DNA of 64,000 nucleotides from an uncultured Cellulophaga sp. (GCA_947492955.1 CANLOV010000001.1:496001-560000); one strand, 5' to 3'; counted from the first letter of the stretch, positions 26,049 to 35,135 are shown. The notes: generated from the letters alone by a model not told the origin. Numbers and translations are program-made.

Positions 26049-26846
26049 ATGAAAGCAAAAGTTCTTTTAATACTAACCAGCGTATTGTTTTCTGTTTGTG
26101 TACAATCACAACGTGGCGTTAGAATAGGGTATGTAGATATGGAATATATCTTAGAGAATGTAGAAGAGTACAGAGAGGCTACAGAACAGTTAGCAAGCAA
26201 AGTACAAAAATGGAAGACTGAGATAGAGCAAGAAAAGAGTGTTATTGATCAAATGAAGAAAGATTTAATGGCAGAGAAAGTGCTGTTAACAGATGAGTTA
26301 ATATCGGAAAGAGAAGAAGAAATACAGGTGCTAGAGAAAGAAATGATTCAGTATCAACAAGATCGCTTTGGACCTAAAGGAGATTTAGTTATTCAAAAGC
26401 GTTTGTTAATACAGCCTATACAGGATCAGGTTTTTAATGAGGTACAAAAAATAGGAAATACTAAAAAGTACGATTTTATTTTTGATAAATCGGCAGATGT
26501 AGTAATGTTGTATTCTCAAAAAAGGCACGATATAAGCGAGCTTATTTTAAGAGGTATTTCTAGAACAAGGAAAATAAGTGCTCCTAAAAAGAAAAAAGAA
26601 AGAGTAGGTAGCCGATTAGAAAATTTTGAAGAAGAAGTAAAAGAGCCAACAGAGGCACTTTTAGAAAGACAAAAGAAAGCTAAAGAAGCAGAAGCTACAA
26701 GGGTAAAAACAGCAGAAGAGCGTAGAGCAGAGCAGCTAAAATTAAGAGAGGAACGCAAAAAGGCTTACGAAGAACGTAGGGCTAAGTTGTTAGAAGAAAG
26801 AGCTGCTAAAAAGAAAAAAGAAGAGAGTAGTAAAGAAACTAAATAA
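26049..26846 (+). CDS. OmpH/Skp-family periplasmic chaperone, long form
   Basis: The product has 265 residues with a signal peptide (VCVQSQ). The first ~170 residues are a Skp-like helical hairpin beginning RIGYVDMEYIL. The C-terminal ~90 residues are an unusual Lys/Glu/Arg-rich coiled-coil tail (repeating EERRAEQLK-type heptads) not found in E. coli Skp. It likely carries unfolded outer-membrane proteins to BamA. It is the first of two paralogs in tandem. Confidence 0.9.
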   Translation: MKAKVLLILTSVLFSVCVQSQRGVRIGYVDMEYILENVEEYREATEQLASKVQKWKTEIEQEKSVIDQMKKDLMAEKVLLTDELISEREEEIQVLEKEMIQYQQDRFGPKGDLVIQKRLLIQPIQDQVFNEVQKIGNTKKYDFIFDKSADVVMLYSQKRHDISELILRGISRTRKISAPKKKKERVGSRLENFEEEVKEPTEALLERQKKAKEAEATRVKTAEERRAEQLKLREERKKAYEERRAKLLEERAAKKKKEESSKETK

Positions 26847-26926
26847 ATTAAGAAATAGGTATTGTAGGGCCTGTAACCAATAAAAAAGATATCCTACAGA
26901 TTAATATTAAACACTAATTTTAAATT

Positions 26927-27436
26927 ATGAAAAACTTAAAGAGAATAGTAGTGGCGATAGTGATGTTTGTAGCAACTTCAAGTTTTGTAAATGCACAAAG
27001 TAAAGTAGCTCATATAAACGTACAACAACTTTTATCTGAGATGCCAGCAATGAAAAATGCGCAAGCTGAATTACAAAAATTACAAGAGACATATAAAGCT
27101 GATATAGATAATTCAATAAAGGAGTTACAGAATAAATATGTACAGTATCAAAACGAAGCACCTTCTAAATCTGATGAGGAAAATAAAAAAAGACAAGTTG
27201 AATTACAAGGCTTTGAAAAAAGTATAGGAGAAGCACAACAAACTGCTCAACAAGAATTACAGAAAAAACAAGTAGAGTTAGTTGGTCCTGTAACAGAAAC
27301 AGCTAAAAAAGCAATAGAAAAAGTAGCTGCAGCTCAAGGTATAAACTACGTATTAGATTCTACACAAGGTGGAGGTGTAATTGTAGCAACAGGAAAAGAT
27401 CTTTTAGCAGATGTTAAAGTAGAATTAGGATTCTAA
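26927..27436 (+). CDS. OmpH/Skp-family periplasmic chaperone, short form
   Basis: The product has 169 residues with a signal peptide (SSFVNAQ), then the SKVAHINVQQLLSEMP start typical of OmpH/Skp, a long coiled-coil hairpin, and the C-terminal YVLDST...GGVIVA block. It is the usual Skp length. It lies 80 bases after the longer paralog and is closed by a hairpin terminator. Confidence 0.93.
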   Translation: MKNLKRIVVAIVMFVATSSFVNAQSKVAHINVQQLLSEMPAMKNAQAELQKLQETYKADIDNSIKELQNKYVQYQNEAPSKSDEENKKRQVELQGFEKSIGEAQQTAQQELQKKQVELVGPVTETAKKAIEKVAAAQGINYVLDSTQGGGVIVATGKDLLADVKVELGF

Positions 27437-27463
27437 GAAAACTACTTTTATAAAGTAAAACAA

Positions 27464-27496
27464 AAAGATCACCTTTTTAGGTGGTCTTTTTTGTTT
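27464..27496. terminator. Terminator after the ompH/skp pair
   Basis: Stem AAAGATCACC pairs with GGTGGTCTTT (one G-T pair) around a 6-base T-rich loop and continues into TTTTGTTTTT. It separates the bamA-ompH block from murI. Confidence 0.8.
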
Positions 27497-27537
27497 TTAG
27501 TAAGTTGCGTATCTATACTAATGACTAATAAATAATA

Positions 27538-28326
27538 ATGAGTAGTGGTCCTATAGGTGTTTTTGATTCTGGTGTTGGAGGTACTTCTATTTGGAGAGAA
27601 ATTCAGCAGCTTTTGCCTAATGAAAGTACTATTTACTTAGCAGATAGTAAAAATGCGCCCTATGGAGCTAAAACAAAAGAAGAAATACTTAGTTTAAGTA
27701 TTAAAAATACAGAGTTGTTATTGCAAAAGGGATGTAAGTTAATTGTAGTAGCATGTAATACAGCAACAACAAATGCCATTACTTATTTAAGAGAGAATTA
27801 TAAAGTGCCTTTTATAGGGATAGAACCAGCAATTAAACCAGCAGCATTAATGTCACGCTCAAAAACAGTTGGTGTGTTGGCAACTAAAGGTACATTATCT
27901 AGCGATTTGTTCCATAGCACCACTAGGAACCATGCAGAAGGAATAAGAGTTATAGAACAAGAAGGAAAAGGTTTGGTTCCGTTAATAGAGGGAGGTAGTA
28001 TTTATAGTGCTAAAACTAGGGAGTTGTTAGAACAATTTATAAATCCAATGTTGCAAGAGGGTATAGATTATTTGGTCCTGGGTTGTACGCATTACCCTTA
28101 TTTAATTCCTGTTTTAAAAGAAATATTGCCAGTTCATGTTCAAATTATAGATTCTGGGGAGGCAGTAGCAAGGCAAACAAATGCGATATTAAAAAAGAAC
28201 GATTTACTTTATAAAGAAGCAGGTATTGCTAGTCATCAATTTTATACAAATGCAGATGCTAAAATTCTAAACGATTTTTTAGCAAATGTTTCTATACCTA
28301 TAAAAATAGATTACTTAGGTTTTTAA
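27538..28326 (+). CDS. murI: Glutamate racemase
   Basis: The product has 262 residues. The two catalytic cysteines are visible as C73 in VVACNTATTNA and the later one in GCTHYPYL, with D10-S11 in VFDSGVGG. It makes D-glutamate for peptidoglycan. It is tail-to-tail with folA, 6 bases apart. Confidence 0.97.
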   Translation: MSSGPIGVFDSGVGGTSIWREIQQLLPNESTIYLADSKNAPYGAKTKEEILSLSIKNTELLLQKGCKLIVVACNTATTNAITYLRENYKVPFIGIEPAIKPAALMSRSKTVGVLATKGTLSSDLFHSTTRNHAEGIRVIEQEGKGLVPLIEGGSIYSAKTRELLEQFINPMLQEGIDYLVLGCTHYPYLIPVLKEILPVHVQIIDSGEAVARQTNAILKKNDLLYKEAGIASHQFYTNADAKILNDFLANVSIPIKIDYLGF

Positions 28327-28332
28327 AAAAAA

Positions 28333-28827
28333 TTAAGCTTTTACATAAGTTAAATAGGTGAAGTCGTATTTATGCTTTTCGTCTTTAGGGTGATATTCTT
28401 CAGTAGTTAAGTTCCATTTATTAGTATCAATTAAAGGGAAAAAAGTATCGGCATCAAAACTTTCGTGTACACGTGTAAGTTCAATTTTATTGGCATACTC
28501 CATTGCTAAAGAATAAATTTGCCCACCACCAATAATATAAGTTGTATCATCGTTTATACACAGTTTTAATGCTTCTTCTAAGGAATAAACAATAATACAA
28601 TCTGTATATTTAGTAGTATACGTTTTGTCTCTTGTTACAATAATATGTGTTCGGTTCGGTAAGGGTTTTGGGAAACTTTCAAAAGTTTTTCTTCCCATAA
28701 TAATTTTATGCCCCGTAGTTAGTTTTTTAAAACGTTTAAAATCATCAGGAAGGTGCCATAGTAAATCATTATCCTTTCCTAAAGCATTGTTTTCAGCAGC
28801 AGCAGCAATTAATGTAATGGTGTTCAA
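28333..28827 (-). CDS. folA: Dihydrofolate reductase
   Basis: The product has 164 residues. The N-terminal LIAAAAENNALGKDNDLLWHLPDD and KIIMGRKTFES motifs are diagnostic. It reduces dihydrofolate with NADPH and is the partner of ThyA, encoded at 34311. Its start codon overlaps the end of the 2TM gene by 4 bases, so the two are translationally coupled. Confidence 0.97.
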   Translation of the reverse strand: MNTITLIAAAAENNALGKDNDLLWHLPDDFKRFKKLTTGHKIIMGRKTFESFPKPLPNRTHIIVTRDKTYTTKYTDCIIVYSLEEALKLCINDDTTYIIGGGQIYSLAMEYANKIELTRVHESFDADTFFPLIDTNKWNLTTEEYHPKDEKHKYDFTYLTYVKA

Positions 28828-29237
28828 TCTTCTTTTTTTTTATTGATATTAGCAATAGGGAAATCTGTTTCTATTTCTTTTTGCATTTCACTAATGCGTT
28901 GTTTTTGTTTTAGAACTAATTTTTCTCGTTGTTTACGTTCCCAATCTTTACCCATAAATTTCTGAGTTATCAATACATTAAAAGCGTGTATAACAAATAA
29001 GAAAGCCCATAAGGTTATGGCCCAAATAAACCAATCATATTGGTCTTGAAATTTTAATATTTTATTAATTAGAATAAGAAAAACACTACCAATTAAAAAA
29101 ATAACAAAGTGACTGTATACTCTCTTTTTTTGTGTAATTCTATTTTGGGCGTGTTCTAATAGCTCGTGCTGTTCAGTATCAATTTTAGTTTCTTTTTTAT
29201 CTTTAAAAAACATAGCAATAAGTAACTTTACAAACAA
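28824..29237 (-). CDS. 2TM-domain membrane protein
   Basis: The product has 137 residues. Two transmembrane helices lie at about residues 42-62 and 72-92 (FVIFLIGSVFLILINK and WFIWAITLWAFLFVIHAF), with a charged, coiled C-terminus. It matches the 2TM family, often found alone or fused to histidine kinases in this phylum. It overlaps folA by 4 bases. Function unknown. Confidence 0.85.
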   Translation of the reverse strand: MFVKLLIAMFFKDKKETKIDTEQHELLEHAQNRITQKKRVYSHFVIFLIGSVFLILINKILKFQDQYDWFIWAITLWAFLFVIHAFNVLITQKFMGKDWERKQREKLVLKQKQRISEMQKEIETDFPIANINKKKED

Positions 29238-29271
29238 AGATACTATATTATACTATTTTAATTAATTATGT

Positions 29272-30357
29272 ATGCAAAAGACAAGAAAAGGTTATCCTAT
29301 TCTAAATAAATATATTTATGCTAATACGGCAGCATGTGGTATTATGCATAACGATTTATTAGATTGGAGGCGAACATATGACAAGGAGTTTTTAATGTTA
29401 GGTAGTAATTATAGGATAAAAGAATTAGAATTGATTGAGGGGGCTAGAATTGCTATTGCTAGCTTTTTTGATTGCGAAAGAGAAAATGTTTCGCTGGTTC
29501 CTAACTTTTCTATTGGTATTAACTCATTGTTAGATGGTTTAGATAAAAAGCACATAGTTTTGTTGTTAGAAGATGATTATCCTTCTTTAAACTGGCCTTT
29601 TGATAGTAAAGGGTTTACTTCTATATATGCAAAAGTTGATGAAAATCTAGAGCAGAATATTTATAAGCAAATAAAAGATAATGGAGTAACAGTATTAGCG
29701 CTAAGCTTAGTACAATGGGTTAATGGTATTAAAATAGATATTGATTTTTTAGAAAGATTAAAAAAAGAATTTCCTAATTTATTGATAATAGCAGATGGAA
29801 CTCAGTTTTGTGGTACGGCTAATTTTAGTTTTCAGAGTTCAGGAATAGATGTTCTTATAGCAAGTGCTTACAAATGGCTTTTAGCAGGCCGAGGAAGTGG
29901 GTTTTTATTGTTTAAAAGTAATGTTGTGCCTAATTTTTCTATGAGTGCAATCGGTTTTTCTGGTGTTGGCAATGTTAAGGAGGCTAGAAATATGATTTCT
30001 TTTAATAAGCGATTTGAACCAGGACATTTAGACGGGCTTACTTTTGGGAGTCTAAAATTTTCTTTAGAATATTTAATGAGTATAGGAATTGATAATATAG
30101 AAAAGAGGAATAAGGATATTGGAGCTTTTGCTAAAAAAGAGTTTGAAAAATTAAGCTTATTAGAAAAAGCTGTTGTAAGGAGGGAAAACCACAGTACTAT
30201 ATTTAATATAAAAGGGGATAAAGAAATATTTGCAAGTTTAGAGAATCATAATATTATATGTTCTTTAAGAGGGAATGGAATTCGTTTAAGCTTTCATTTT
30301 TATAACTCTATTGATGATGTAAAACAAATTGTTAAGGTTGTGAGAAATAAAGTTTAA
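29272..30357 (+). CDS. PLP-dependent class V aminotransferase-fold enzyme
   Basis: The product has 361 residues. The PLP-binding lysine is in ASAYKWLLAGRGSGF, and LLIIADGTQFCG supplies the Asp contacting the cofactor ring. The fold is that of aminotransferase class V/cysteine desulfurases, but the substrate cannot be read from the sequence. It lies ~1.8 kb from egtB/egtD on the other strand. The final step of ergothioneine synthesis in actinobacteria (EgtE) uses a C-S lyase of this same fold, so a role there is an inference worth checking. Confidence 0.8.
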   Translation: MQKTRKGYPILNKYIYANTAACGIMHNDLLDWRRTYDKEFLMLGSNYRIKELELIEGARIAIASFFDCERENVSLVPNFSIGINSLLDGLDKKHIVLLLEDDYPSLNWPFDSKGFTSIYAKVDENLEQNIYKQIKDNGVTVLALSLVQWVNGIKIDIDFLERLKKEFPNLLIIADGTQFCGTANFSFQSSGIDVLIASAYKWLLAGRGSGFLLFKSNVVPNFSMSAIGFSGVGNVKEARNMISFNKRFEPGHLDGLTFGSLKFSLEYLMSIGIDNIEKRNKDIGAFAKKEFEKLSLLEKAVVRRENHSTIFNIKGDKEIFASLENHNIICSLRGNGIRLSFHFYNSIDDVKQIVKVVRNKV

Positions 30358-30500
30358 TTTTTAAAAACGAAATAAAATCCTACATTTTTCGTTAATTATA
30401 TTTTTATGATAATTGTATTTTATCATATTGATAAAATAAAGTTAACTAATTGTTTTTCAATGATTTTATGTTTTGATTTGTAATAATAAAAATAAACGCT

Positions 30501-30797
30501 ATGGCTATAACTAAACAATATTTAAAAACTAAACCTGTATGTAAAGTTACATTTGTGGTGCCAGCACCAGAAGCTTCTAAAGTTTTTGTTGTTGGAGATT
30601 TTAATAATTGGGATTCTGAGAAAGGAGCTCTTCGTAAATTAAAAAATGGCACATTTAAAGGTGCTATGGATATACCTAAAGAGAGTTCTTATGAATTTAG
30701 ATATGTAATTGATGGGAATTATATAAATGAAGAACAAGCAGATAGTTACAGATGGAATGATTTTGCTGGAGCTGAAAATGCAGTTTTAGAATTATAA
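30501..30797 (+). CDS. Stand-alone glycogen-binding (AMPK1-CBM/CBM48-like) domain protein
   Basis: The product has 98 residues and is essentially one domain: VTFVVPAPEASKVFVVGDFNNWD, then YEFRYVIDGNYINEEQAD and the WNDFAGAENAVLEL end. This is the carbohydrate-binding module seen in AMPK beta subunits and at the N-terminus of glycogen-branching enzymes, here without any enzyme. It has no signal peptide, so it should be cytoplasmic. No glycogen gene is nearby. A strong bidirectional terminator follows. Confidence 0.88.
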   Translation: MAITKQYLKTKPVCKVTFVVPAPEASKVFVVGDFNNWDSEKGALRKLKNGTFKGAMDIPKESSYEFRYVIDGNYINEEQADSYRWNDFAGAENAVLEL

Positions 30798-30803
30798 AAT
30801 TTT

Positions 30804-30851
30804 AAAAAGAATTAAAGGTAATCTTAATTAAAATCACCTTTAATTCTTTTT
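30804..30851. terminator. 16-bp bidirectional terminator
   Basis: A perfect 16-bp stem (AAAAAGAATTAAAGGT with ACCTTTAATTCTTTTT) encloses a 16-base loop, with A- and T-runs at its ends. It sits between the convergent CBM gene and the DUF427 gene. Confidence 0.9.
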
Positions 30852-30856
30852 CTTTA

Positions 30857-31138
30857 TTATTTTTCTATAGAAACACCTTTCCAAAATGCTATTCTTCCTT
30901 TAATAGGTTTTGCTAATTCGCTTACTTCCGGGTAATACCATGCAGCGTCTGTATTTTCTTTACCATCTACAGTTACAGTGTAATAATGGGCTTTGCCTTT
31001 CCAAGGGCAAACAGTATGTGTATTGCTATTTTTAAAGAACTCTTTTTTTATACTGTTTTCTGGGAAATAATGATTGTTTTCTATAACTACTGTATCATCA
31101 CTTTCTGCTATAATTTTACTATTCCAAATTGCTTTCAT
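30857..31138 (-). CDS. DUF427 protein
   Basis: The product has 93 residues, covering one DUF427 domain: MKAIWNSKIIAESDDTVVIENNHYFP and the TVCPWKGKAHYYTV and AWYYPEV blocks. The family (also called NTP_transf_9) has no established function. It is 12 bases downstream of egtD and probably in the same transcript (egtB-egtD-DUF427), so a connection to ergothioneine is suggested by position only. Confidence 0.9.
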   Translation of the reverse strand: MKAIWNSKIIAESDDTVVIENNHYFPENSIKKEFFKNSNTHTVCPWKGKAHYYTVTVDGKENTDAAWYYPEVSELAKPIKGRIAFWKGVSIEK

Positions 31139-31150
31139 ACTTCTGTTTAA

Positions 31151-32119
31151 TTATTTTTTGAAAATAAAATTTTTATATTGGTTTTCAGAATCACTAAATT
31201 GTGTTTCAATTGTTAAGCCAGCTTCATCTGCTAACCATTTAATAATCTCATCATCATATTTTTGAGATATTTCTGTATGTATGGTTTCCCATTCTTTAAA
31301 TTTAATTCTTAAGTCTAATTTTTTTATGGTTATGGATTGTAGTTCTTTAGAAACTAAATAGCTTTTTGCAACACCAGTTTCAGGGTTGTATACTTCCCAG
31401 TGTAAAAACTTATTTAAGTTAAAATCTGCATTGAGTTCTCTGTTTATTCTTGCTAAGATATTTTTATTAAAGGCTTCAGTAATACCAGTGGCATCATTAT
31501 AAGCATTTAGAATTTTTTGTGGATTTTTTTTTAAATCAAAGCCAACAAAAAATAAATCATTATACCCCATGAAATCTCGTACTCTTTTTAAAAAAAGAAT
31601 AGCATCATCATGAGAAAGATTACCAATATTAGAGCCTAAAAACAGAATAATTTTTTTAGTACTATCTATGGTGTCTATTTTTTCTAAAGCATTGAAGTAA
31701 GAACCGCTAAAGGTTTCTACATTTACTAAAGGTAATTCGTTTTCTAAAGATTTTTTTAATAGACTAAGAGCATTATTGCTAATGTCTATGGGTTGGTATT
31801 TAAAATTTACTTTGTTTTCCGAAAAATGTTTTAGCAATATTTTAGTCTTTTTTCCGTCTCCGGCACCAAGTTCTACTAAATTAAAAGATTCTGTATTCTT
31901 AGTAAGTAGTTTTAAAATATCTTGCTTATGGTTGTTTATGATATTGTATTCGCTATTAGTAAGATAGTATTCTGGCATTTTCATAATATCCTGAAATAAC
32001 TTGTCGCCAAGTTCGTCGTAAAAATATTTAGAGGATAATTGCTTAGGGAAATTTGTAAGCCCATTGTATACGTCTTCCTGAAATTGCGTTTCAAAAATAG
32101 TACTGGTAGTGTTTTGCAT
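31151..32119 (-). CDS. egtD: L-histidine N-alpha-methyltransferase EgtD
   Basis: The product has 322 residues, the standard length. LPKQLSSKYFYDELGDKLFQDIMKMPEYYLTNSE is the family N-terminus (read in pieces), VELGAGDGKKTKILL binds SAM, and LFLGSNIGN and FFVGFDLKKN follow. It trimethylates histidine to hercynine, the first step of ergothioneine synthesis. It lies 16 bases after egtB on the same strand. Confidence 0.93.
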   Translation of the reverse strand: MQNTTSTIFETQFQEDVYNGLTNFPKQLSSKYFYDELGDKLFQDIMKMPEYYLTNSEYNIINNHKQDILKLLTKNTESFNLVELGAGDGKKTKILLKHFSENKVNFKYQPIDISNNALSLLKKSLENELPLVNVETFSGSYFNALEKIDTIDSTKKIILFLGSNIGNLSHDDAILFLKRVRDFMGYNDLFFVGFDLKKNPQKILNAYNDATGITEAFNKNILARINRELNADFNLNKFLHWEVYNPETGVAKSYLVSKELQSITIKKLDLRIKFKEWETIHTEISQKYDDEIIKWLADEAGLTIETQFSDSENQYKNFIFKK

Positions 32120-32135
32120 ATTTAGTATGTCGTAT

Positions 32136-33296
32136 TTATTTTACTAACCTTAATCCAGTATATTGCCATCTTAAATTTGGTTGAAAAAAATTTCTATAAG
32201 TATGTCTTGTATGTTTTTCTGGGGTAGCTATAGATCCGCCTCTTAATACTTTTTGATTTACCATAAATTTTCCATTATACTCTCCTAAAGCACCTGGAGC
32301 TTTTGTGTAATTAGGATAGGGTAGGTATGCGCTTTCTGTCCATTCCCAGCGTTTTCCCCATTGAAATAAATTTTCTGCAATTTCCCATTCAAATTCAGTA
32401 GGTAGCCTACAGTTTTTCCATTGGGCAAAAGCAAAAGCTTCATAATAAGATATGTGCGTAACAGGAGCGTCTATATTTATTTTTTGTAGCCCCTGTAATG
32501 TATAATGAAACCATTCGTTATCAATTTTATGCCAGTATAAGGGGGTATTTATATTGTTTTTGTTTACCCAATCCCATCCCTCAGCATGCCATAAATTAAA
32601 CTTTTTGTAACCTCCAGATTTTATGAATTCAATAAAAGATTTGTTGGTAACTAGTTTGCTATTTATATTATAAGAGTGTAAATAAACTTTATGGTTTCCT
32701 AGTTCATTGTCATATGAAAAGCCTTTGGCGTTATGTCCTATTTCGTATGTTCCTTCGTTTATGGTAAGCCACTCTTCTTTACAGTTTTCTTTTTCGTGTT
32801 CCTTAAAATTATTAGAATAAACAGGAAGTATAGGATTGTTTCCTAAAATATATTTTATATCAGTAAGTAATAACTCTTGGTGTTGTTTTTCGTGATGAAT
32901 TCCTATTTCTAAAAGATTATTTATTTCGTTATTAGGTGTTGTTTCTAACATTTTTTTTATGCTGTTAGTAACATAACTCCTATACTCATAAACTTTTTTT
33001 ACGGATGGTCTAGATAAGTTGCCGCGGTTTGCGCGTACAACTCTTTTACCTATAGTTTCATAGTAACTATTAAAAATAAAAGAAAAATCAGCATCAAATA
33101 CTTTGTAATTTTTAGCATATGGTTTTAAAATAAATTCTTCAAAAAACCATGTGGTATGTCCTAAATGCCATTTAGGAGGAGAAACGTCTGCAGTAGGTTG
33201 TACTACGTAATCTTCAGTTTCTAGAGGAGTGCATATATTTTCGGTGTGTTTTCTGGTTTCTGAAAAAAAATCTATGAGGTAATCAATAAGAATCAT
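32136..33296 (-). CDS. egtB: Ergothioneine biosynthesis sulfoxide synthase EgtB
   Basis: The product has 386 residues. The N-terminal DinB-like domain carries an iron-site histidine in HLGHTTWFFEE and the HEKQHQE motif (~residues 153-159). The C-terminal formylglycine-generating-enzyme-like domain includes RLPTEFEWEIAE and KVLRGGSIATP. It oxidatively couples hercynine to a sulfur donor (cysteine or gamma-glutamylcysteine). It is the first gene of egtB-egtD-DUF427. EgtA, EgtC and a recognisable EgtE are not in the operon. Confidence 0.92.
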   Translation of the reverse strand: MILIDYLIDFFSETRKHTENICTPLETEDYVVQPTADVSPPKWHLGHTTWFFEEFILKPYAKNYKVFDADFSFIFNSYYETIGKRVVRANRGNLSRPSVKKVYEYRSYVTNSIKKMLETTPNNEINNLLEIGIHHEKQHQELLLTDIKYILGNNPILPVYSNNFKEHEKENCKEEWLTINEGTYEIGHNAKGFSYDNELGNHKVYLHSYNINSKLVTNKSFIEFIKSGGYKKFNLWHAEGWDWVNKNNINTPLYWHKIDNEWFHYTLQGLQKINIDAPVTHISYYEAFAFAQWKNCRLPTEFEWEIAENLFQWGKRWEWTESAYLPYPNYTKAPGALGEYNGKFMVNQKVLRGGSIATPEKHTRHTYRNFFQPNLRWQYTGLRLVK

Positions 33297-33385
33297 GAAG
33301 CTATTTTAACTTAAAGATAAAGAAAATAGATTTTTTATAAATTTACTAACTGTTAATTACTTGTTAAACACAATAGATTGCTATA

Positions 33386-34264
33386 TTAATTTAATCTAAA
33401 AGAAAGAGGGAATGAAAAAGGTACTTTTACGGGATTTCCTTTTTGTTTACCAGGAATTACTTTTGGAATTTTGTTAACGATTCTTCTTGTTTCTAGTTCT
33501 AGTAAAGGGTGAGGCCCCTCTGTTCTAATGTTAGTAATATTTCCTTCTTTGTTAATATCAAAAAAAGCGATTACTCTACCTTGAATTCCTAATTGTTTAG
33601 CTTCTTCAGGGTAATTGAAGTTTTTCTGTATATGTTTGTGTATTTTTTGTTTAAAACAATTTTTTTGTTTGGACTTTTCTAAGGTTTCACACCCAGGATA
33701 TACAGGAACATTTTCTATAACTGTAAAAGGAATAGGTTTGTTGTTGTTTTCTTTTTTTATTTCTGTTTTATTAATTTTTAAATCAATTATTTTGAATGTA
33801 GTTGGGAGTTTAGAGGAAATATAAGCGTACATAATAAACTCTGTAGTTGTTGTAAAATCTTCATTTTCAATGACAACCATTTTTGGTAGTTTTTGTATCG
33901 CTTTTGATAAACTATTTTGAATGCTGTCTAAACCTTTTCTTTCAAAGAAATCAATGTTTGAAGCTTTGCCAGCTGAATTTATTTGAAATTTAAAATAAAT
34001 TTTCCCTTTAAAATTCTGAGAAATAGTATCGGTAGATAATTTAAAATTATCATTTAATGCCTTATGGAGTTTTTCTACTGTGCAATTTTTTTTCTCTACG
34101 ATATCATTAGATGAACAATCAGTAAAATAAGTAAAGTTTTCAATATTTTTAAATGGTTTGTGAGAAGTTATTTCAATACCATCTAATGTAACTTCTTGTG
34201 CATTAGAAGAAAAAATAACTATTACAAATACTAATAACGAGTGTTTTATATATTTAAAAATCAT
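33386..34264 (-). CDS. TonB-family protein with two tandem TonB-C domains
   Basis: The product has 292 residues with a signal peptide or anchor (VIVIFSSNAQ). Two TonB C-terminal-like domains are seen: one at ~60-140 (NCTVEKLHKALNDNF...GKIYFKFQINSAGKASNIDF) and a more canonical one at ~200-290 (NCFKQKIHKHIQKNF...GRVIAFFDINKEGNITNI). The Pro-rich periplasmic spacer of true TonB is lacking, so it may be a periplasmic adaptor and not an energy transducer. Its start codon lies inside a 9-bp stem-loop just after thyA. Confidence 0.82.
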   Translation of the reverse strand: MIFKYIKHSLLVFVIVIFSSNAQEVTLDGIEITSHKPFKNIENFTYFTDCSSNDIVEKKNCTVEKLHKALNDNFKLSTDTISQNFKGKIYFKFQINSAGKASNIDFFERKGLDSIQNSLSKAIQKLPKMVVIENEDFTTTTEFIMYAYISSKLPTTFKIIDLKINKTEIKKENNNKPIPFTVIENVPVYPGCETLEKSKQKNCFKQKIHKHIQKNFNYPEEAKQLGIQGRVIAFFDINKEGNITNIRTEGPHPLLELETRRIVNKIPKVIPGKQKGNPVKVPFSFPLSFRLN

Positions 34265-34310
34265 ACTTATTAATTGGTTTAACCTAGTGATTTAAACGAT
34301 GAGTATGATT
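34259..34310 (-). other. Stem-loop covering the start codon of the TonB-family gene
   Basis: AATCATACT (read just after thyA on the minus strand) pairs with AGTATGATT, which contains the ATG of the TonB-C gene; the loop is 34 bases. It has no T-run. It could limit translation of the downstream gene or end the thyA message. Confidence 0.4.
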
Positions 34311-35135
34311 TTATATTGCTACAGCTCCTTTTATATGCGGATGCGGATTGTAGTCTGTTAATGTAAAATCTTCAAACTTAAAATCTAGTATATTTTTTAT
34401 ATCAGGGTTTAAAGTCATTTTTGGTAGTGGTTTAGGTTCTCTACTTAATTGTAATTCTACTTGCTCAAAATGGTTGTTGTAAATATGTGCATCGCCAAAT
34501 GTGTGTATAAAATCTCCTGGTTGGTAACCACATACCTGAGCCATCATCATTGTAAATAGGGCATAAGAAGCAATATTAAAAGGAACACCTAAAAAGATAT
34601 CTGCACTACGTTGGTATAATTGGCAAGATAGTTTTCCTTCTGATACATAAAACTGAAAAAAGGCATGACATGGTGGTAAAGCTGCTTTGCCATTAGCAAC
34701 ATTTTCTGAAAAAGAAACAGAAGTGTCTGGTAGCACGCTAGGGTTCCAAGCAGAAACTAACATTCTTCTACTATTAGGGTTGTTTTTTAAAGTGTGTATT
34801 ACCTCTTGTATTTGGTCTATTTCTTCGCTATTCCAGTTGCGCCATTGGTGTCCATATACAGGGCCTAAATCTCCATTTTCATCTGCCCATTCGTTCCAAA
34901 TGCGAACACCATTTTCTTTAAGATAATCTATATTGGTATCTCCTTTCAAAAACCACAATAATTCGTAAATAATAGATTTTAAGTGTAGCTTTTTTGTGGT
35001 AACCATAGGAAAGCCTTCACTTAAATTAAAGCGCATTTGATATCCGAAAACACTTTTTGTTCCTGTTCCAGTTCTATCTCCTTTTTGACTTCCTGTTTCT
35101 AATACGTGCTTTAATAAATCGTGGTACTGCTTCAT
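34311..35135 (-). CDS. thyA: Thymidylate synthase ThyA
   Basis: The product has 274 residues. The catalytic cysteine is in [11 protein letters not shown], and [17 protein letters not shown] and HIYNNH are signature blocks. It converts dUMP to dTMP using methylene-tetrahydrofolate, giving the dihydrofolate that FolA recycles. It is downstream of a nucleoside transporter gene on the same strand. Confidence 0.98.
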   Translation of the reverse strand: MKQYHDLLKHVLETGSQKGDRTGTGTKSVFGYQMRFNLSEGFPMVTTKKLHLKSIIYELLWFLKGDTNIDYLKENGVRIWNEWADENGDLGPVYGHQWRNWNSEEIDQIQEVIHTLKNNPNSRRMLVSAWNPSVLPDTSVSFSENVANGKAALPPCHAFFQFYVSEGKLSCQLYQRSADIFLGVPFNIASYALFTMMMAQVCGYQPGDFIHTFGDAHIYNNHFEQVELQLSREPKPLPKMTLNPDIKNILDFKFEDFTLTDYNPHPHIKGAVAI

